Notes: generated from the sequence alone by a model not told the origin. A DNA stretch of 26,027 nt from CAZDBA01 sp964503615 (GCA_964503615.1 CAZDBA010000061.1:1-26027), one strand, 5' to 3'. Counted from the first letter of the stretch, positions 7,836 through 15,792 are shown. Numbers and translations: made by a program.

Positions 7836-8659
7836 GACCAGATATCCGCCGATTCAGCAAGTGAATTAGGAACCATTTTTTCGTACTTCCAATGCGTACT
7901 TTGCTTTACTTTCTCAGTAAACTCCGGACGTACGAATTTGCTGCGTGCTGTGACGATCCCGTCGGATTCAGTACGGAAGTAGAGCCCTTCCATCAAATCG
8001 TCGGTTTGGCCCGTAACTGGATTCTCGAACTGAGAGTCGAATTGGGAACGCCCGATCAATTCTGGTAACTCGTTCAGTCTAATCGTTCCTCGATGCAAGA
8101 TGGGAACGGTTTTTATCCCAGTCCCTTCCAAAAGTTCTATTCGAGATGCCAGATCCAAAAAGAGGTTCCGCTGTTTGTCCAGAATATCGAATTCAAAGAA
8201 GTAATGAGACAGAGCGCGGTACCAGATCGAATGCCGCGCGTACATCCATTCACCATAGATCACGAAACGATCAGAGAGAGTCTCTCGAAGCATTCCCTGT
8301 TTTGCATCGGCCCACTTTTTGAAAAGATCGTATTGCGGATGCATGCCGGCCGTGATTTCGTGCCCTCGGCATTGCAAAACCAACTGGCCTTCAGCAAAGT
8401 GAATTCCGACATTGGTGCCGTCCAATTTCTCTTCGACGATCAAAGATGGATCGCTAACCATTTTTTGCGTATCAACGCTGCCTAGATGTTTGTCATCCGT
8501 GGTGCCTTGCGACCCAGCCAAATGAGGCGTGCGCGGGTATTTGTGGAAATCGCCTTTTGAAATACCCATCGGATCATCGCGTGCTAGGTTTTTGACAGTT
8601 GGAACGGTTGGCAATTGGGTTGATTTCAGGTTTGACAGGCTGGTGTCAAATAGGTTCAC
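7832..8659 (-). CDS. ATP-dependent RNA ligase (DRB0094/Rnl5-like)
   Basis: A 275-residue nucleotidyltransferase ligase. Motif I is K78-L-D-G-T-N83, with Lys78 the AMP-accepting residue. Motif III contains VIYGEWMYARHSIWY around Glu137, IIIa is FFEFDILD (154-161), IV is MEGLYFRT (223-230) and V is SKFVRPEF around Lys241. The preceding HKYPRTPHLAGS block (39-50) is typical of the Deinococcus DRB0094 type of RNA ligase. The start is a GTG that overlaps the aminotransferase stop codon (GTGA). A later ATG at 8569 is possible but lies just before the conserved block. It seals 5'-phosphate and 3'-OH ends, which the adjacent HD-Pnk can generate. Substrate and trigger are unknown. Confidence 0.87.
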   Translation of the reverse strand: MNLFDTSLSNLKSTQLPTVPTVKNLARDDPMGISKGDFHKYPRTPHLAGSQGTTDDKHLGSVDTQKMVSDPSLIVEEKLDGTNVGIHFAEGQLVLQCRGHEITAGMHPQYDLFKKWADAKQGMLRETLSDRFVIYGEWMYARHSIWYRALSHYFFEFDILDKQRNLFLDLASRIELLEGTGIKTVPILHRGTIRLNELPELIGRSQFDSQFENPVTGQTDDLMEGLYFRTESDGIVTARSKFVRPEFTEKVKQSTHWKYEKMVPNSLAESADIWS

Positions 8660-9840
8660 AAACCTGCAAGTTCTGTATATTTAACCAACGCATTCAGCAT
8701 CTTTTGACTGTCGGTGTTGTAGGGAGGAGCCAGTATGTTCATGTTGCCTTTACCGTACAGATGCATCCCAGCGTCAAATCCATTTTGCCAAGTTGGCGCA
8801 GGATGGTTCAGATAGATTGCAGCCATCAAGCCTTTGACTCGAACCTCTTGAACCAGCGAGTTTTCACCCAGTGAACGGACAAAGTCACCAAACAGTTTCT
8901 CATTGACCCGTTTCAGCTGTTCGAATTCTGAGTCTTCCAAGAGCTGTAAAACTCCATCTAAAGCAGCCAGGCCCAACGGATGCGCGTAATTAGTCAGGCC
9001 ACAGGCCAACATGTTCTGGTCGTAGTGCGAGGAAATTTCAGGGTGAGTCCACACCGCACCAAATGGAATGTAGCCACCGGTAATCGCTTTGGACATACAA
9101 ACTAAGTCGGGAGAAAGTCCAAAGTCGTGAAAGGCGAACGCCGGACCGCAGCGGCCAAAGCCCACCAGTACTTCGTCCAGGATCAGTTTGATACCGAACT
9201 CGCGGCAAAGGGCTTGAATTCCGTCGAACCATTTTTGCTCTGGAATCGACATCCCGTTCGTGCCACTAATCGTTTCCAAGATGACAGCGGCAATAGTCTC
9301 TGGACCGGTTTCGGCGATGATTTGTTTTGTCTCGTGCAAGTCCGGATCATCTTCGTGCTCAGGAATTCGAACGGTCCCCTCGTCAAATGTTAGATGAGGC
9401 GGGTTGCGCCAATCCCCAGTCACACTTAACGCGCCAAGACTCGCACCGTGGTAGCTTTTCTGCCGGGCAAGCACGATTTTTCGACCGGTGATCTGCCTCG
9501 CGATCTTGAGTGCGTTTTCGACCGACTCGGCACCGCTGACGGTGTAAAACAATTTACCTGGGCCACGGTCGATCAGACGGTTGAGTCGTTTGGAAACCGA
9601 TTGCTTGAGCGCAAACGTGCTTTTGGGCGAAGCGATCGGCATTACCGATAACTGCTCCTTGACCCGGTTCATGATCACCGGTTGGCTGTGCCCAAAATTA
9701 GCTTGAAAGCTGCAAGAGATGAAATCGTAGATCCGGCGACCATCGGCTAGGACAAATTGGTCAAGCTCAGCCCGAGCAACCGGGAAATCAACCCGTGCGT
9801 TCTGAGGAGTCCATGAATAGTAGAAGTCTTCTTGCGTCAT
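8656..9840 (-). CDS. Class III aminotransferase, candidate N6-acetyl-beta-lysine transaminase
   Basis: A 394-residue PLP enzyme of fold type I, class III. The ATG at 9840 is used. An upstream frame extension to 9978 would run into the coding region of the C45 hydrolase and looks unlike protein. The PLP-phosphate site is YTVSGAESVENALK (99-112). LILDEVLVGFGR places Asp222 at the pyridine nitrogen, and the Schiff-base lysine is Lys251 in MSKAITGG. Class III enzymes act on amino groups away from the alpha carbon, which suits a beta-amino acid such as beta-lysine or its N6-acetyl form. It starts four bases after the C45 gene and overlaps the ligase start by four. The substrate is inferred from kamA nearby. 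GABA or another omega-amino acid is the alternative. Confidence 0.9.
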   Translation of the reverse strand: MTQEDFYYSWTPQNARVDFPVARAELDQFVLADGRRIYDFISCSFQANFGHSQPVIMNRVKEQLSVMPIASPKSTFALKQSVSKRLNRLIDRGPGKLFYTVSGAESVENALKIARQITGRKIVLARQKSYHGASLGALSVTGDWRNPPHLTFDEGTVRIPEHEDDPDLHETKQIIAETGPETIAAVILETISGTNGMSIPEQKWFDGIQALCREFGIKLILDEVLVGFGRCGPAFAFHDFGLSPDLVCMSKAITGGYIPFGAVWTHPEISSHYDQNMLACGLTNYAHPLGLAALDGVLQLLEDSEFEQLKRVNEKLFGDFVRSLGENSLVQEVRVKGLMAAIYLNHPAPTWQNGFDAGMHLYGKGNMNILAPPYNTDSQKMLNALVKYTELAGL

Positions 9841-9844
9841 GGGG

Positions 9845-10924
9845 TTAATTGAAAACGATTTGGAACTGGTGCTCAACAAAGTTTTTATCGTGCATCTGGT
9901 CGCCGCGCCACATTGTGACTTTGCCGGTTTGCAGGCTACCGACCGCGCCGCCGCACGTGATTGAGGGGTCTTGGGCATCAGTCTGAAAATTGGAACAGAT
10001 TGACTTGGGGTAGCCTTCGTGATCGTTCATAAGATCGTAAACTCCTTGCCAGTTCCGTACGTTGGGAAGTTTTTTCTCAAGCAGTCCATGACGAATGTAG
10101 GTCGTTGAATTCTGGGAGATTGAAGTCTCTCTAGCTGCCACGTCTGTGCCCAAGCAATGGTTGGTGTGAAAGATAAACCCCGATTCGCCGTTTTGCTTGC
10201 GGCCAACGCACTCACTGACTCCGGGGGCGACCTCCCACATTTCTGCTTGGTCGGTACCCGCGATCAGGTAGTTGTGCCCCGAGGTTTTGGGTGCGTCTAA
10301 CAAACATTTCGCCATGGCGGCTTGGTTAGGCTTTTGCAAAACAGACCGAACGATCGTTGGCCAGAGCGCTCCGGCTTGTGCACCGTCGGTGTTGATGTTG
10401 TTGACTCCCATTGCGGTAGCGCGTGAAGTAAACCCCATCATGCCCAAACAGCCAACCAAGCTGAACACGATCACCCGCTCCCCGTTAGGTTCATGGATAT
10501 CCAAAAGGCAGACGTAGCGTTTGGCGCTGCCATGCATATCCCATGTTTGCCCAACCACAGGTCCATCATCCTGATTGACGTAGACCAGGCTGCACCCTTG
10601 ATCTTCGACCGGTTGAATGTCGCGAAAGTCGGTGTAGTTGTTCAATACGATCAGGTCCGTGAGTGATGCGCCGCTACCCTCTGCGATGCCTGTCAACTCA
10701 GCAGCCAGTTCAGCGTGGTAGTTTTTGGTGATGGCCCACTGCTCCATCGCAAGTTCTTCGATTCGCTGAGTGGTGAGGCTTTGGTTTTTTTCTCGCATCA
10801 AGCTGGTGCGAATCTCAACCAACTCCGCGATCGCATCGCCCCATGCCTCCCCATGTGCTTGCCCTCTTTGTTGGGCAGATTGGTCTGCTTCGTAGCGGAT
10901 TATGGGAAAGTTGCAATCGATCAC
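9845..10924 (-). CDS. C45-family Ntn hydrolase / acyltransferase
   Basis: A 359-residue member of the peptidase C45 family (acyl-CoA:6-aminopenicillanate acyltransferase type). The expected nucleophile is Cys111 in EDQGCSLV, which becomes the new N-terminus after self-cleavage between Gly110 and Cys111. Other family features are LNNYTDFRD before the cysteine, GQTWDMH after it, and GVNNINTDGAQAG with asparagines near the oxyanion hole. Family members cut or form amide bonds on small substrates. In this neighbourhood it could remove acetyl from 4-acetamidobutyrate to give GABA, the last step of the acetylated beta-lysine route. That activity is a proposal, not seen in the sequence. No signal peptide is present, so it is cytoplasmic. 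It lies 63 bases after the GNAT gene. Confidence 0.85.
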   Translation of the reverse strand: MIDCNFPIIRYEADQSAQQRGQAHGEAWGDAIAELVEIRTSLMREKNQSLTTQRIEELAMEQWAITKNYHAELAAELTGIAEGSGASLTDLIVLNNYTDFRDIQPVEDQGCSLVYVNQDDGPVVGQTWDMHGSAKRYVCLLDIHEPNGERVIVFSLVGCLGMMGFTSRATAMGVNNINTDGAQAGALWPTIVRSVLQKPNQAAMAKCLLDAPKTSGHNYLIAGTDQAEMWEVAPGVSECVGRKQNGESGFIFHTNHCLGTDVAARETSISQNSTTYIRHGLLEKKLPNVRNWQGVYDLMNDHEGYPKSICSNFQTDAQDPSITCGGAVGSLQTGKVTMWRGDQMHDKNFVEHQFQIVFN

Positions 10925-10987
10925 TTTGAGTTTCCAGTTGTTTGATGGCGTATTTTACTTTTTGTTTTCTTCGTTATTTTTCAAACG

Positions 10988-12454
10988 TTAGTCAAGGCTT
11001 TTACCGTTGATCATTTGTTGAAGCTCCAGATTTTCCAGAAGGGCAGGAGGGGCCGAATTCCATTCGAGCGGGCACCGGTAATAAATGCAATCACGATACC
11101 GATTTTGGTCAGGATAATCATCCGTAAGCCGCTGCAATTCAAAGCTGCCCAACGAAAGGTTGATAGCCCACATGCCAGCGGCCATGCGATCACGGTTGCG
11201 GCCATGGATCGCTTTCACACCATTTTGAATTGCCAGCAAGACAAGGGCTTGTTTCAAAAGCCGGCCCATTCCTCCGCGAAACTCCTTGGCGATCGTCAGG
11301 TCCATGCTGTAGTAAACTCGTGGGTCATCAAGGTAAGGATCGGTCGAAACACCTCGCTCCTGAGTGAACTTTTTAAGTGGGCCGGCAAACGCCATGCCCA
11401 CAATCGTCTCGCCCTTTAACATGAGAGCCGCTAGTGGCTTTGGGGCCGGATCAGCGAACAACATGTCAAATTCTTGTGGCGGCGAACGTCGGGCCGGTTC
11501 ATACACTTCACTTTGCAACTGCAGAATCTGGGTTCGGTATTGTGGGTAAGTTTCCGAATCCAGCAGGATCGGTTTTAGTTCAGCAGGGTAATCGCTTAGT
11601 CGACTCCGCAAAAAAGCCAACGGTTGGAATTCGGGTGGAACGATGCTTGTGATTTTGGCTCGAATCAGCGCGCGGTGGAAATCAAGTTGTTCGTTGCTTT
11701 CTTTGGGCAGGGGCATCAAGATTTCGGACGAGTCGTATTCGGCTTTAGGGTCAAGAAAGTGATCGAACGCAAGGTGGAGCCTTTGCCAGAACTGATCGAG
11801 TAGTTGTCCACGAAAAGCAAGATTTAATTGAAAGCAGAAAAAAGTTTCTTGCAGTGTTTTACTTGGATCCAAATTGCGGTCACCAAACGTTTCATTGCAA
11901 CGGGCGTGGTAAATGCCAGATTGGTAGAGCGCTTGTGAGAACAAGTCTGCTTGGTCTTTGGATTTGAACTGGAATCCGAACTCGAAGTTCGAAGCATTCA
12001 GATGGGTGTTCGTAAATGAAGCTGAGTGGTCTTGTTCGATTTTTGAGAATTCAGCCGAAATGCGGTCACTTATTCGTTGATGCACATCTGCGAATTGTTC
12101 CAACATGCTCAACGTGATGTATTGATAAATCAGCCTTGCGGGAGCAAGGTTCGAGCCGTCATCGCTGGCAATGGGATGAAGGTTGAGCCTTCCACTGGGA
12201 AGGTTCGTTATGCGTTTTTGTAGCGCACGATATGCGTTAAGAACGTAGTCAGTGTTGTTGGTTGGTGTCTTGGTCCATGATTCGAGAAAATGGACCAAGC
12301 CGAACATCGAGTTCGCGTTTGTTCCCAGCAACCGGGCTGGTGTTTTAGGCGCCGCATCGAACAGATACATTCCGGCAACCGTTTTTAGAAGGGGTGCGGT
12401 CGCTGGATCGCAACGAGGGGGCTGGACGAAGATCTGATTCGAAAGTCGAGCCAT
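10988..12454 (-). CDS. Two-part protein with C-terminal GNAT acetyltransferase domain
   Basis: A 488-residue cytoplasmic protein. The last 190 residues (about 295-480) look like a GNAT domain. The strand VYYSMDLTI leads into the acetyl-CoA loop KEFRGGMGRLLKQAL (390-404), followed by NGVKAIHGRNRD and MAAGMWAINLSLG. The loop is R-G-G-M-G, one residue shorter than the common R-G-x-G-x-G. The first 290 residues were not recognised. Part of them (about 155-235) is loosely reminiscent of the small domain of fold type I aminotransferases, but there is no PLP lysine motif. The context with kamA suggests a beta-lysine N6-acetyltransferase role like AblB, which is normally about 270 residues, so this would be an enlarged version. 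The specific role is inference. The start is 26 bases after the secreted unknown. Confidence 0.75.
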   Translation of the reverse strand: MARLSNQIFVQPPRCDPATAPLLKTVAGMYLFDAAPKTPARLLGTNANSMFGLVHFLESWTKTPTNNTDYVLNAYRALQKRITNLPSGRLNLHPIASDDGSNLAPARLIYQYITLSMLEQFADVHQRISDRISAEFSKIEQDHSASFTNTHLNASNFEFGFQFKSKDQADLFSQALYQSGIYHARCNETFGDRNLDPSKTLQETFFCFQLNLAFRGQLLDQFWQRLHLAFDHFLDPKAEYDSSEILMPLPKESNEQLDFHRALIRAKITSIVPPEFQPLAFLRSRLSDYPAELKPILLDSETYPQYRTQILQLQSEVYEPARRSPPQEFDMLFADPAPKPLAALMLKGETIVGMAFAGPLKKFTQERGVSTDPYLDDPRVYYSMDLTIAKEFRGGMGRLLKQALVLLAIQNGVKAIHGRNRDRMAAGMWAINLSLGSFELQRLTDDYPDQNRYRDCIYYRCPLEWNSAPPALLENLELQQMINGKSLD

Positions 12455-12480
12455 GTTTGCCTTTGTTGCCTTTGTCGTCG

Positions 12481-13491
12481 TTAATCTTCATTCTCAGATG
12501 AATCTTCATTCTCGGATGGGAACGCTTCTTGGACTGAGCCCGGTAGGAACTGAATCGCTTCTTTTGCCCATTCGTTTTCGGAGGAGTCTCCGATATCCAG
12601 TCGCAATTCGCCCTCTTCTTCAATTTCGTTGTTGAGTTTCTCGACGAGGTCGGCTTCTTTTTCCGCGATTTTTTCGTCCAGGATTTTACGCGCTGCACGA
12701 GTGATCTGCTGAGCGAACTCTCCACCCAACTTGCTGACTCGATCGATATGAAACTCTTCGACAGTGATCTCGGCCGACTTAACCACCGGTTCAAAAATCA
12801 AATCAGGCGGAAAATCATCCAAGTCCAGTTTAACGTCCATCTCGCAATCAACTCGTAGTTGTAGACGACCATGCCCCTCTGCGGTGACACTATAAAGCTG
12901 CACGCCTTTGGCCCATTTCGCTTGTCTCGCATTGAAATTAAGATCAGCTGCGAAAAGCACATCGAATCCTAGTTTCTCTCCTTCGGTCCGGCGGAGGTTC
13001 TGAACTTCGATTGAAAACTTGTTCTCAGGGTCGACAAGTGTGGCTGAGTATTTTTTCCACGTTCCGTGGTTAACCATTTTCCATTTGCGTTCTGTTTCGA
13101 GGCGACCACCATCGTCTCGCCGTAAACGGATTCCATTCCATCGTTTTTCCTGGCCACCCCAGTCTTTATCTTTAGAGTACGTGTGCGGTATCGCTTCCAG
13201 AACGAGGCGAGTCACCAATTGGTTAATGTTATTGAGAGAATCTTCGCTCAGGATTTCGTCATTCGAATCCACAGCAGAAGGGCTTTTGGTTGCCGCAGGA
13301 TCGGCTGGGTTGGCTGGTTCGACTGTTGGCGTTGATTTAACCTCAGCGGGTGAGTTGAGTTGCAAAATCGAATGTTGTTCTGAAGGTACTTCGGCTTCCT
13401 GTGCGAGAGCCAAGTTGCAACCTAGCTGAAAAATCAGGGCGCAGATAAGGCTTCCAGTAACTTTGCGAATTTTGAATCGACTAAATATCAC
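12481..13491 (-). CDS. Secreted protein of unknown function
   Basis: A 336-residue protein with a GTG start and a signal peptide (KIRKVTGSLICALIFQLG..., likely cut after LALA). Residues 31-80 are a Pro/Ala/Ser-rich linker. Residues 90-270 form a mixed region with repeated beta-type stretches (LFAADLNFNAR, LQLRVDCEMDVKLDLDDFPP) and one long helix near 255-285 (ARKILDEKIAEKEADLVEKL). The shape recalls lipid-binding or BPI-like domains, but that is only an impression. The C-terminus is acidic and ends in a short tandem repeat, SENEDSSENED, encoded by two near-identical 15-base units at 12484-12513. It is the first gene of the minus-strand run and diverges from the SNase-like lipoprotein. Its tie to the catabolic genes may be positional only. 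Confidence 0.8.
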   Translation of the reverse strand: MIFSRFKIRKVTGSLICALIFQLGCNLALAQEAEVPSEQHSILQLNSPAEVKSTPTVEPANPADPAATKSPSAVDSNDEILSEDSLNNINQLVTRLVLEAIPHTYSKDKDWGGQEKRWNGIRLRRDDGGRLETERKWKMVNHGTWKKYSATLVDPENKFSIEVQNLRRTEGEKLGFDVLFAADLNFNARQAKWAKGVQLYSVTAEGHGRLQLRVDCEMDVKLDLDDFPPDLIFEPVVKSAEITVEEFHIDRVSKLGGEFAQQITRAARKILDEKIAEKEADLVEKLNNEIEEEGELRLDIGDSSENEWAKEAIQFLPGSVQEAFPSENEDSSENED

Positions 13492-13633
13492 AGTTTGTCT
13501 AAGATCTCGACTTGTTGAACTCCCTTTATTTTATCGGAATGTCCAGTTGGACATGACATCAATTACATCCAAAAAGCCGGACAATCCAGGCTTGCTACAA
13601 ACTGATAGCGGTTGCAGGAGACTTGCACCGGTT

Positions 13634-14221
13634 ATGCGTTGGTTAATTTCATACCTCGGCAGTGGACTTAAGGTTTGGGGCGGTATCGTTTGCCTTGTTT
13701 TGGTTCTGAGCGGTTGTACAAACGAAAAATACGAACGTTCCTTGGTAGCACCTGTTGTCTCAACGTTCCCGTATGAGATCGAGGGAACTGTCGGCAGAAG
13801 TTGGGGTGGCGATGAGTTTGAGATTTTCGACGGGTATGCGACTCACTGGGTAAAGTTAGTAGGCGTTATTGGCCCAGAACCGGCTCAACCCTTGCATCGT
13901 CAAGCTCGAACTTTGATGTTGCGAAAGTCGTTCAGGAAGAAAGCCAAAGTCAAAGTGCTTTCAAACGATTACGCAACATGCGAAATAGGTAAGGTCATAG
14001 TTGAAGGCACCGATTTGTCCTTGTATCTGCTCCAGCAGGGGTACGGTTGGTACAACGGTGCCGACTGCGAGTCCGCTGAGTCTTATAAAGCGGCGGAACA
14101 AGAGGCCAGAGCAATGCGTATCGGGATTTGGCAAGACGAGACTCACATCAACCCAAAGGAGTTCCGAGAACAAGAATTAGAGCGTACTCTCGAAAGATTG
14201 AGAAAAGAACTCAAGGACTGA
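13634..14221 (+). CDS. SNase-like lipoprotein, probably without nuclease activity
   Basis: A 195-residue lipoprotein with a staphylococcal-nuclease (SNase/OB) fold. The ATG at 13634 is preferred over one at 13553. It places a normal lipoprotein signal at the N-terminus, with lipobox L-S-G-C28, and has AGGAG upstream. Typical SNase elements remain: VKLVGVIGPEP, ARTLMLRKSF, LSLYLLQQGYGWYN, AEQEARAMRIGIW. The motif that normally reads RLxGIDAPE here has Lys for the catalytic Arg and Ile for the metal-binding Asp. The second catalytic Arg (in GRxLA) is also absent (CEIGKVIV). So it is probably a binding rather than a cutting protein. The last 30 residues are a charged helix (EFREQELERTLERLRKEL). 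It is divergent from 12481-13491 and anchored in the envelope. Confidence 0.8.
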   Translation: MRWLISYLGSGLKVWGGIVCLVLVLSGCTNEKYERSLVAPVVSTFPYEIEGTVGRSWGGDEFEIFDGYATHWVKLVGVIGPEPAQPLHRQARTLMLRKSFRKKAKVKVLSNDYATCEIGKVIVEGTDLSLYLLQQGYGWYNGADCESAESYKAAEQEARAMRIGIWQDETHINPKEFREQELERTLERLRKELKD

Positions 14222-14416
14222 ATAGAGCTTCCAGTTCGAAATCGCGAAAAGCGAAAAATGGCCTGTCTACCCTCAGAATCCGAAAAATCGGTTCTTGCCT
14301 GCCCCAGGATGCCAAGATTAATACCCTTCAAGACCGGTTTTCGATAGCAAGTTGCTGGACACAACCTAAATTTTTGCGCCTTTTATGAGACGGGAAAATG
14401 GCAAGGGAGAGGAAAC

Positions 14417-14587
14417 ATGGCAAACCAAAAACTAACCAGCTCTAAATACTTGGGCGACGACTATCACAAGCAAGCCGATCGCGAGCGTGCGCGAAAGGAA
14501 TTCATTGACTCGGCAGAATCCATTGTGATTTGGGGTTTTGTTGCCGTAGTCGTGACAGCAGTCGCGATGGTAGCTCGGTCGCTTTAG
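14417..14587 (+). CDS. Small single-span membrane protein, 56 residues
   Basis: A short open frame, ATG to TAG, with a good ribosome binding site (GGGAGAGG, about five bases upstream). The first 33 residues are hydrophilic and charged (DDYHKQADRERARKEF). They are followed by one hydrophobic segment, SIVIWGFVAVVVTAVAMVA, and a short RSL tail. The pattern is of a single transmembrane helix with a cytoplasmic N-terminal part. It lies 195 bases after the SNase-like lipoprotein and converges with egtD. The family was not recognised. The coding call rests on the start signal, the membrane segment and clean ends. Confidence 0.6.
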   Translation: MANQKLTSSKYLGDDYHKQADRERARKEFIDSAESIVIWGFVAVVVTAVAMVARSL

Positions 14588-14688
14588 AAACACTAAACTG
14601 TTAGATAACTCCAACGGTCCAAGGCTGACGTTGTAGACCACAGTCGGCGAACGCGCTTTCTGCTCGGTTTCTTTCTGCTTGGTTCCTC

Positions 14689-15792
14689 TTAATCGCGAAC
14701 CAAGTGCATAATCGCGAACAACTTTTTGGAATCGGTCCAATACTTTCGCGTTGCGAATCCGGCCTTGGCGGCCATTTCACTGAACCCGCTGGTCGTGTAC
14801 TTGTGCGATGACTCGGTAAAAATTCTCTCTTCCGCCGCAAAATCAAAAACTTGCTTACCAATCACAACCGATTGCTTGATCTTGCTAATAAGGTACAACT
14901 CAATCCTGCTGAGTTCTTGATTGTAGATTGCCTGATGTCGAAAATGCTCGACATTAAAATTGGCGCCCAACTCGCGGTTGATTCGATGGAGTAGATTCAG
15001 GTTGAACGCTGCTGTAACACCTTTCGAATCATTGTAAGCCGCCTCGAGGATTTTTGGGTCTTTCTGAAGATCCATTCCGATCAGCATGCCACCGTTGGGT
15101 CCGAGAATCTGAGCCATTGATCGCATTATTTCGATCGCCCGATCTGGCGTGAAATTTCCAATCGTTGATCCAGGAAAGAACAAGGCTGCATGAGAATAAG
15201 TACTGCCTGGCTGAGGCAGTTCAAAACCTTGCGTAAAATCTGCAACAACGGGCATGATCTGTATGTAGGGAAAGGCCAGACGTAATTGTTCAGCCGTTTT
15301 CAGAAGGTGCTCTTCGGAGATATCGATCGGGACGTAGCCAACTGGATTCTCCAAAGCCCCCAACAAGATCTGCGTTTTGGTGCTGCTGCCGCTGCCGAAT
15401 TCGACCAACACCGCACGAGGCCCAATTTGATAGGACATTTCTTCCAGGAACCTGTCCATGATGTCCAACTCAGTTCGCGTCAAGTAGTACTCATCAAGCT
15501 TGCAAATCTCGTCGAACAGTTTAGACCCACGTTCGTCATAAAAGTATTTGCAGCTTAGTTGTTTTTGCGGTAGGGAAAGTCCCTCCACAACGTCGTCATA
15601 AAAATTCGTCTCGACAGGTGTTGAAGGAGTTGTATTCACGTCAATTTCAATCGTGATATTTGGAAGTGTGGGAGGTGTGGGAGAGCAGTGACAAAGGGGC
15701 GTCAGGTTGAATTTTACCAACAAGCGAAATTGCAAGGTGAGATTTTCGAAGTTCTTACTGGCAGAATCTAGTTTAACAACAATTTTTGCCAC
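14689..15792 (-). CDS. egtD: L-histidine N-alpha-methyltransferase-like (EgtD family)
   Basis: The 367-residue frame begins with a GTG at 15792 preceded by AAAAGG. A second in-frame GTG at 15639 would give 316 residues, closer to the usual 320, and the first 50 residues do not resemble the family. Family motifs include NFYDDV (63-68), KYFYDERGSKLFDEIC, LDEYYLTRTE (99-108), the SAM loop VEFGSGSSTKT (130-140), and FFPGSTIGNF (205-214). EgtD makes hergynine (trimethylhistidine), the first step of ergothioneine synthesis. No egtB is present in the window, and the neighbours are unrelated. Related methyltransferases of other specificity (such as diphthine- or TylM1-like) share the fold, so the exact substrate is not certain. 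Confidence 0.85.
   Translation of the reverse strand: MAKIVVKLDSASKNFENLTLQFRLLVKFNLTPLCHCSPTPPTLPNITIEIDVNTTPSTPVETNFYDDVVEGLSLPQKQLSCKYFYDERGSKLFDEICKLDEYYLTRTELDIMDRFLEEMSYQIGPRAVLVEFGSGSSTKTQILLGALENPVGYVPIDISEEHLLKTAEQLRLAFPYIQIMPVVADFTQGFELPQPGSTYSHAALFFPGSTIGNFTPDRAIEIMRSMAQILGPNGGMLIGMDLQKDPKILEAAYNDSKGVTAAFNLNLLHRINRELGANFNVEHFRHQAIYNQELSRIELYLISKIKQSVVIGKQVFDFAAEERIFTESSHKYTTSGFSEMAAKAGFATRKYWTDSKKLFAIMHLVRD

Noticed and set aside
9841..9978. N-terminal extension of the aminotransferase to 9978
   Set aside because: The extra 46 residues lie antiphase over the C45 gene, look unlike protein, and the ATG at 9840 begins exactly where family similarity starts.
1850..12454. Clostridial-type lysine fermentation cluster
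   Set aside because: kamA, CoA-transferase and thiolase fit, but beta-lysine 5,6-aminomutase, kdd, kce and kal are not present, while an aminotransferase and an acetyltransferase are.
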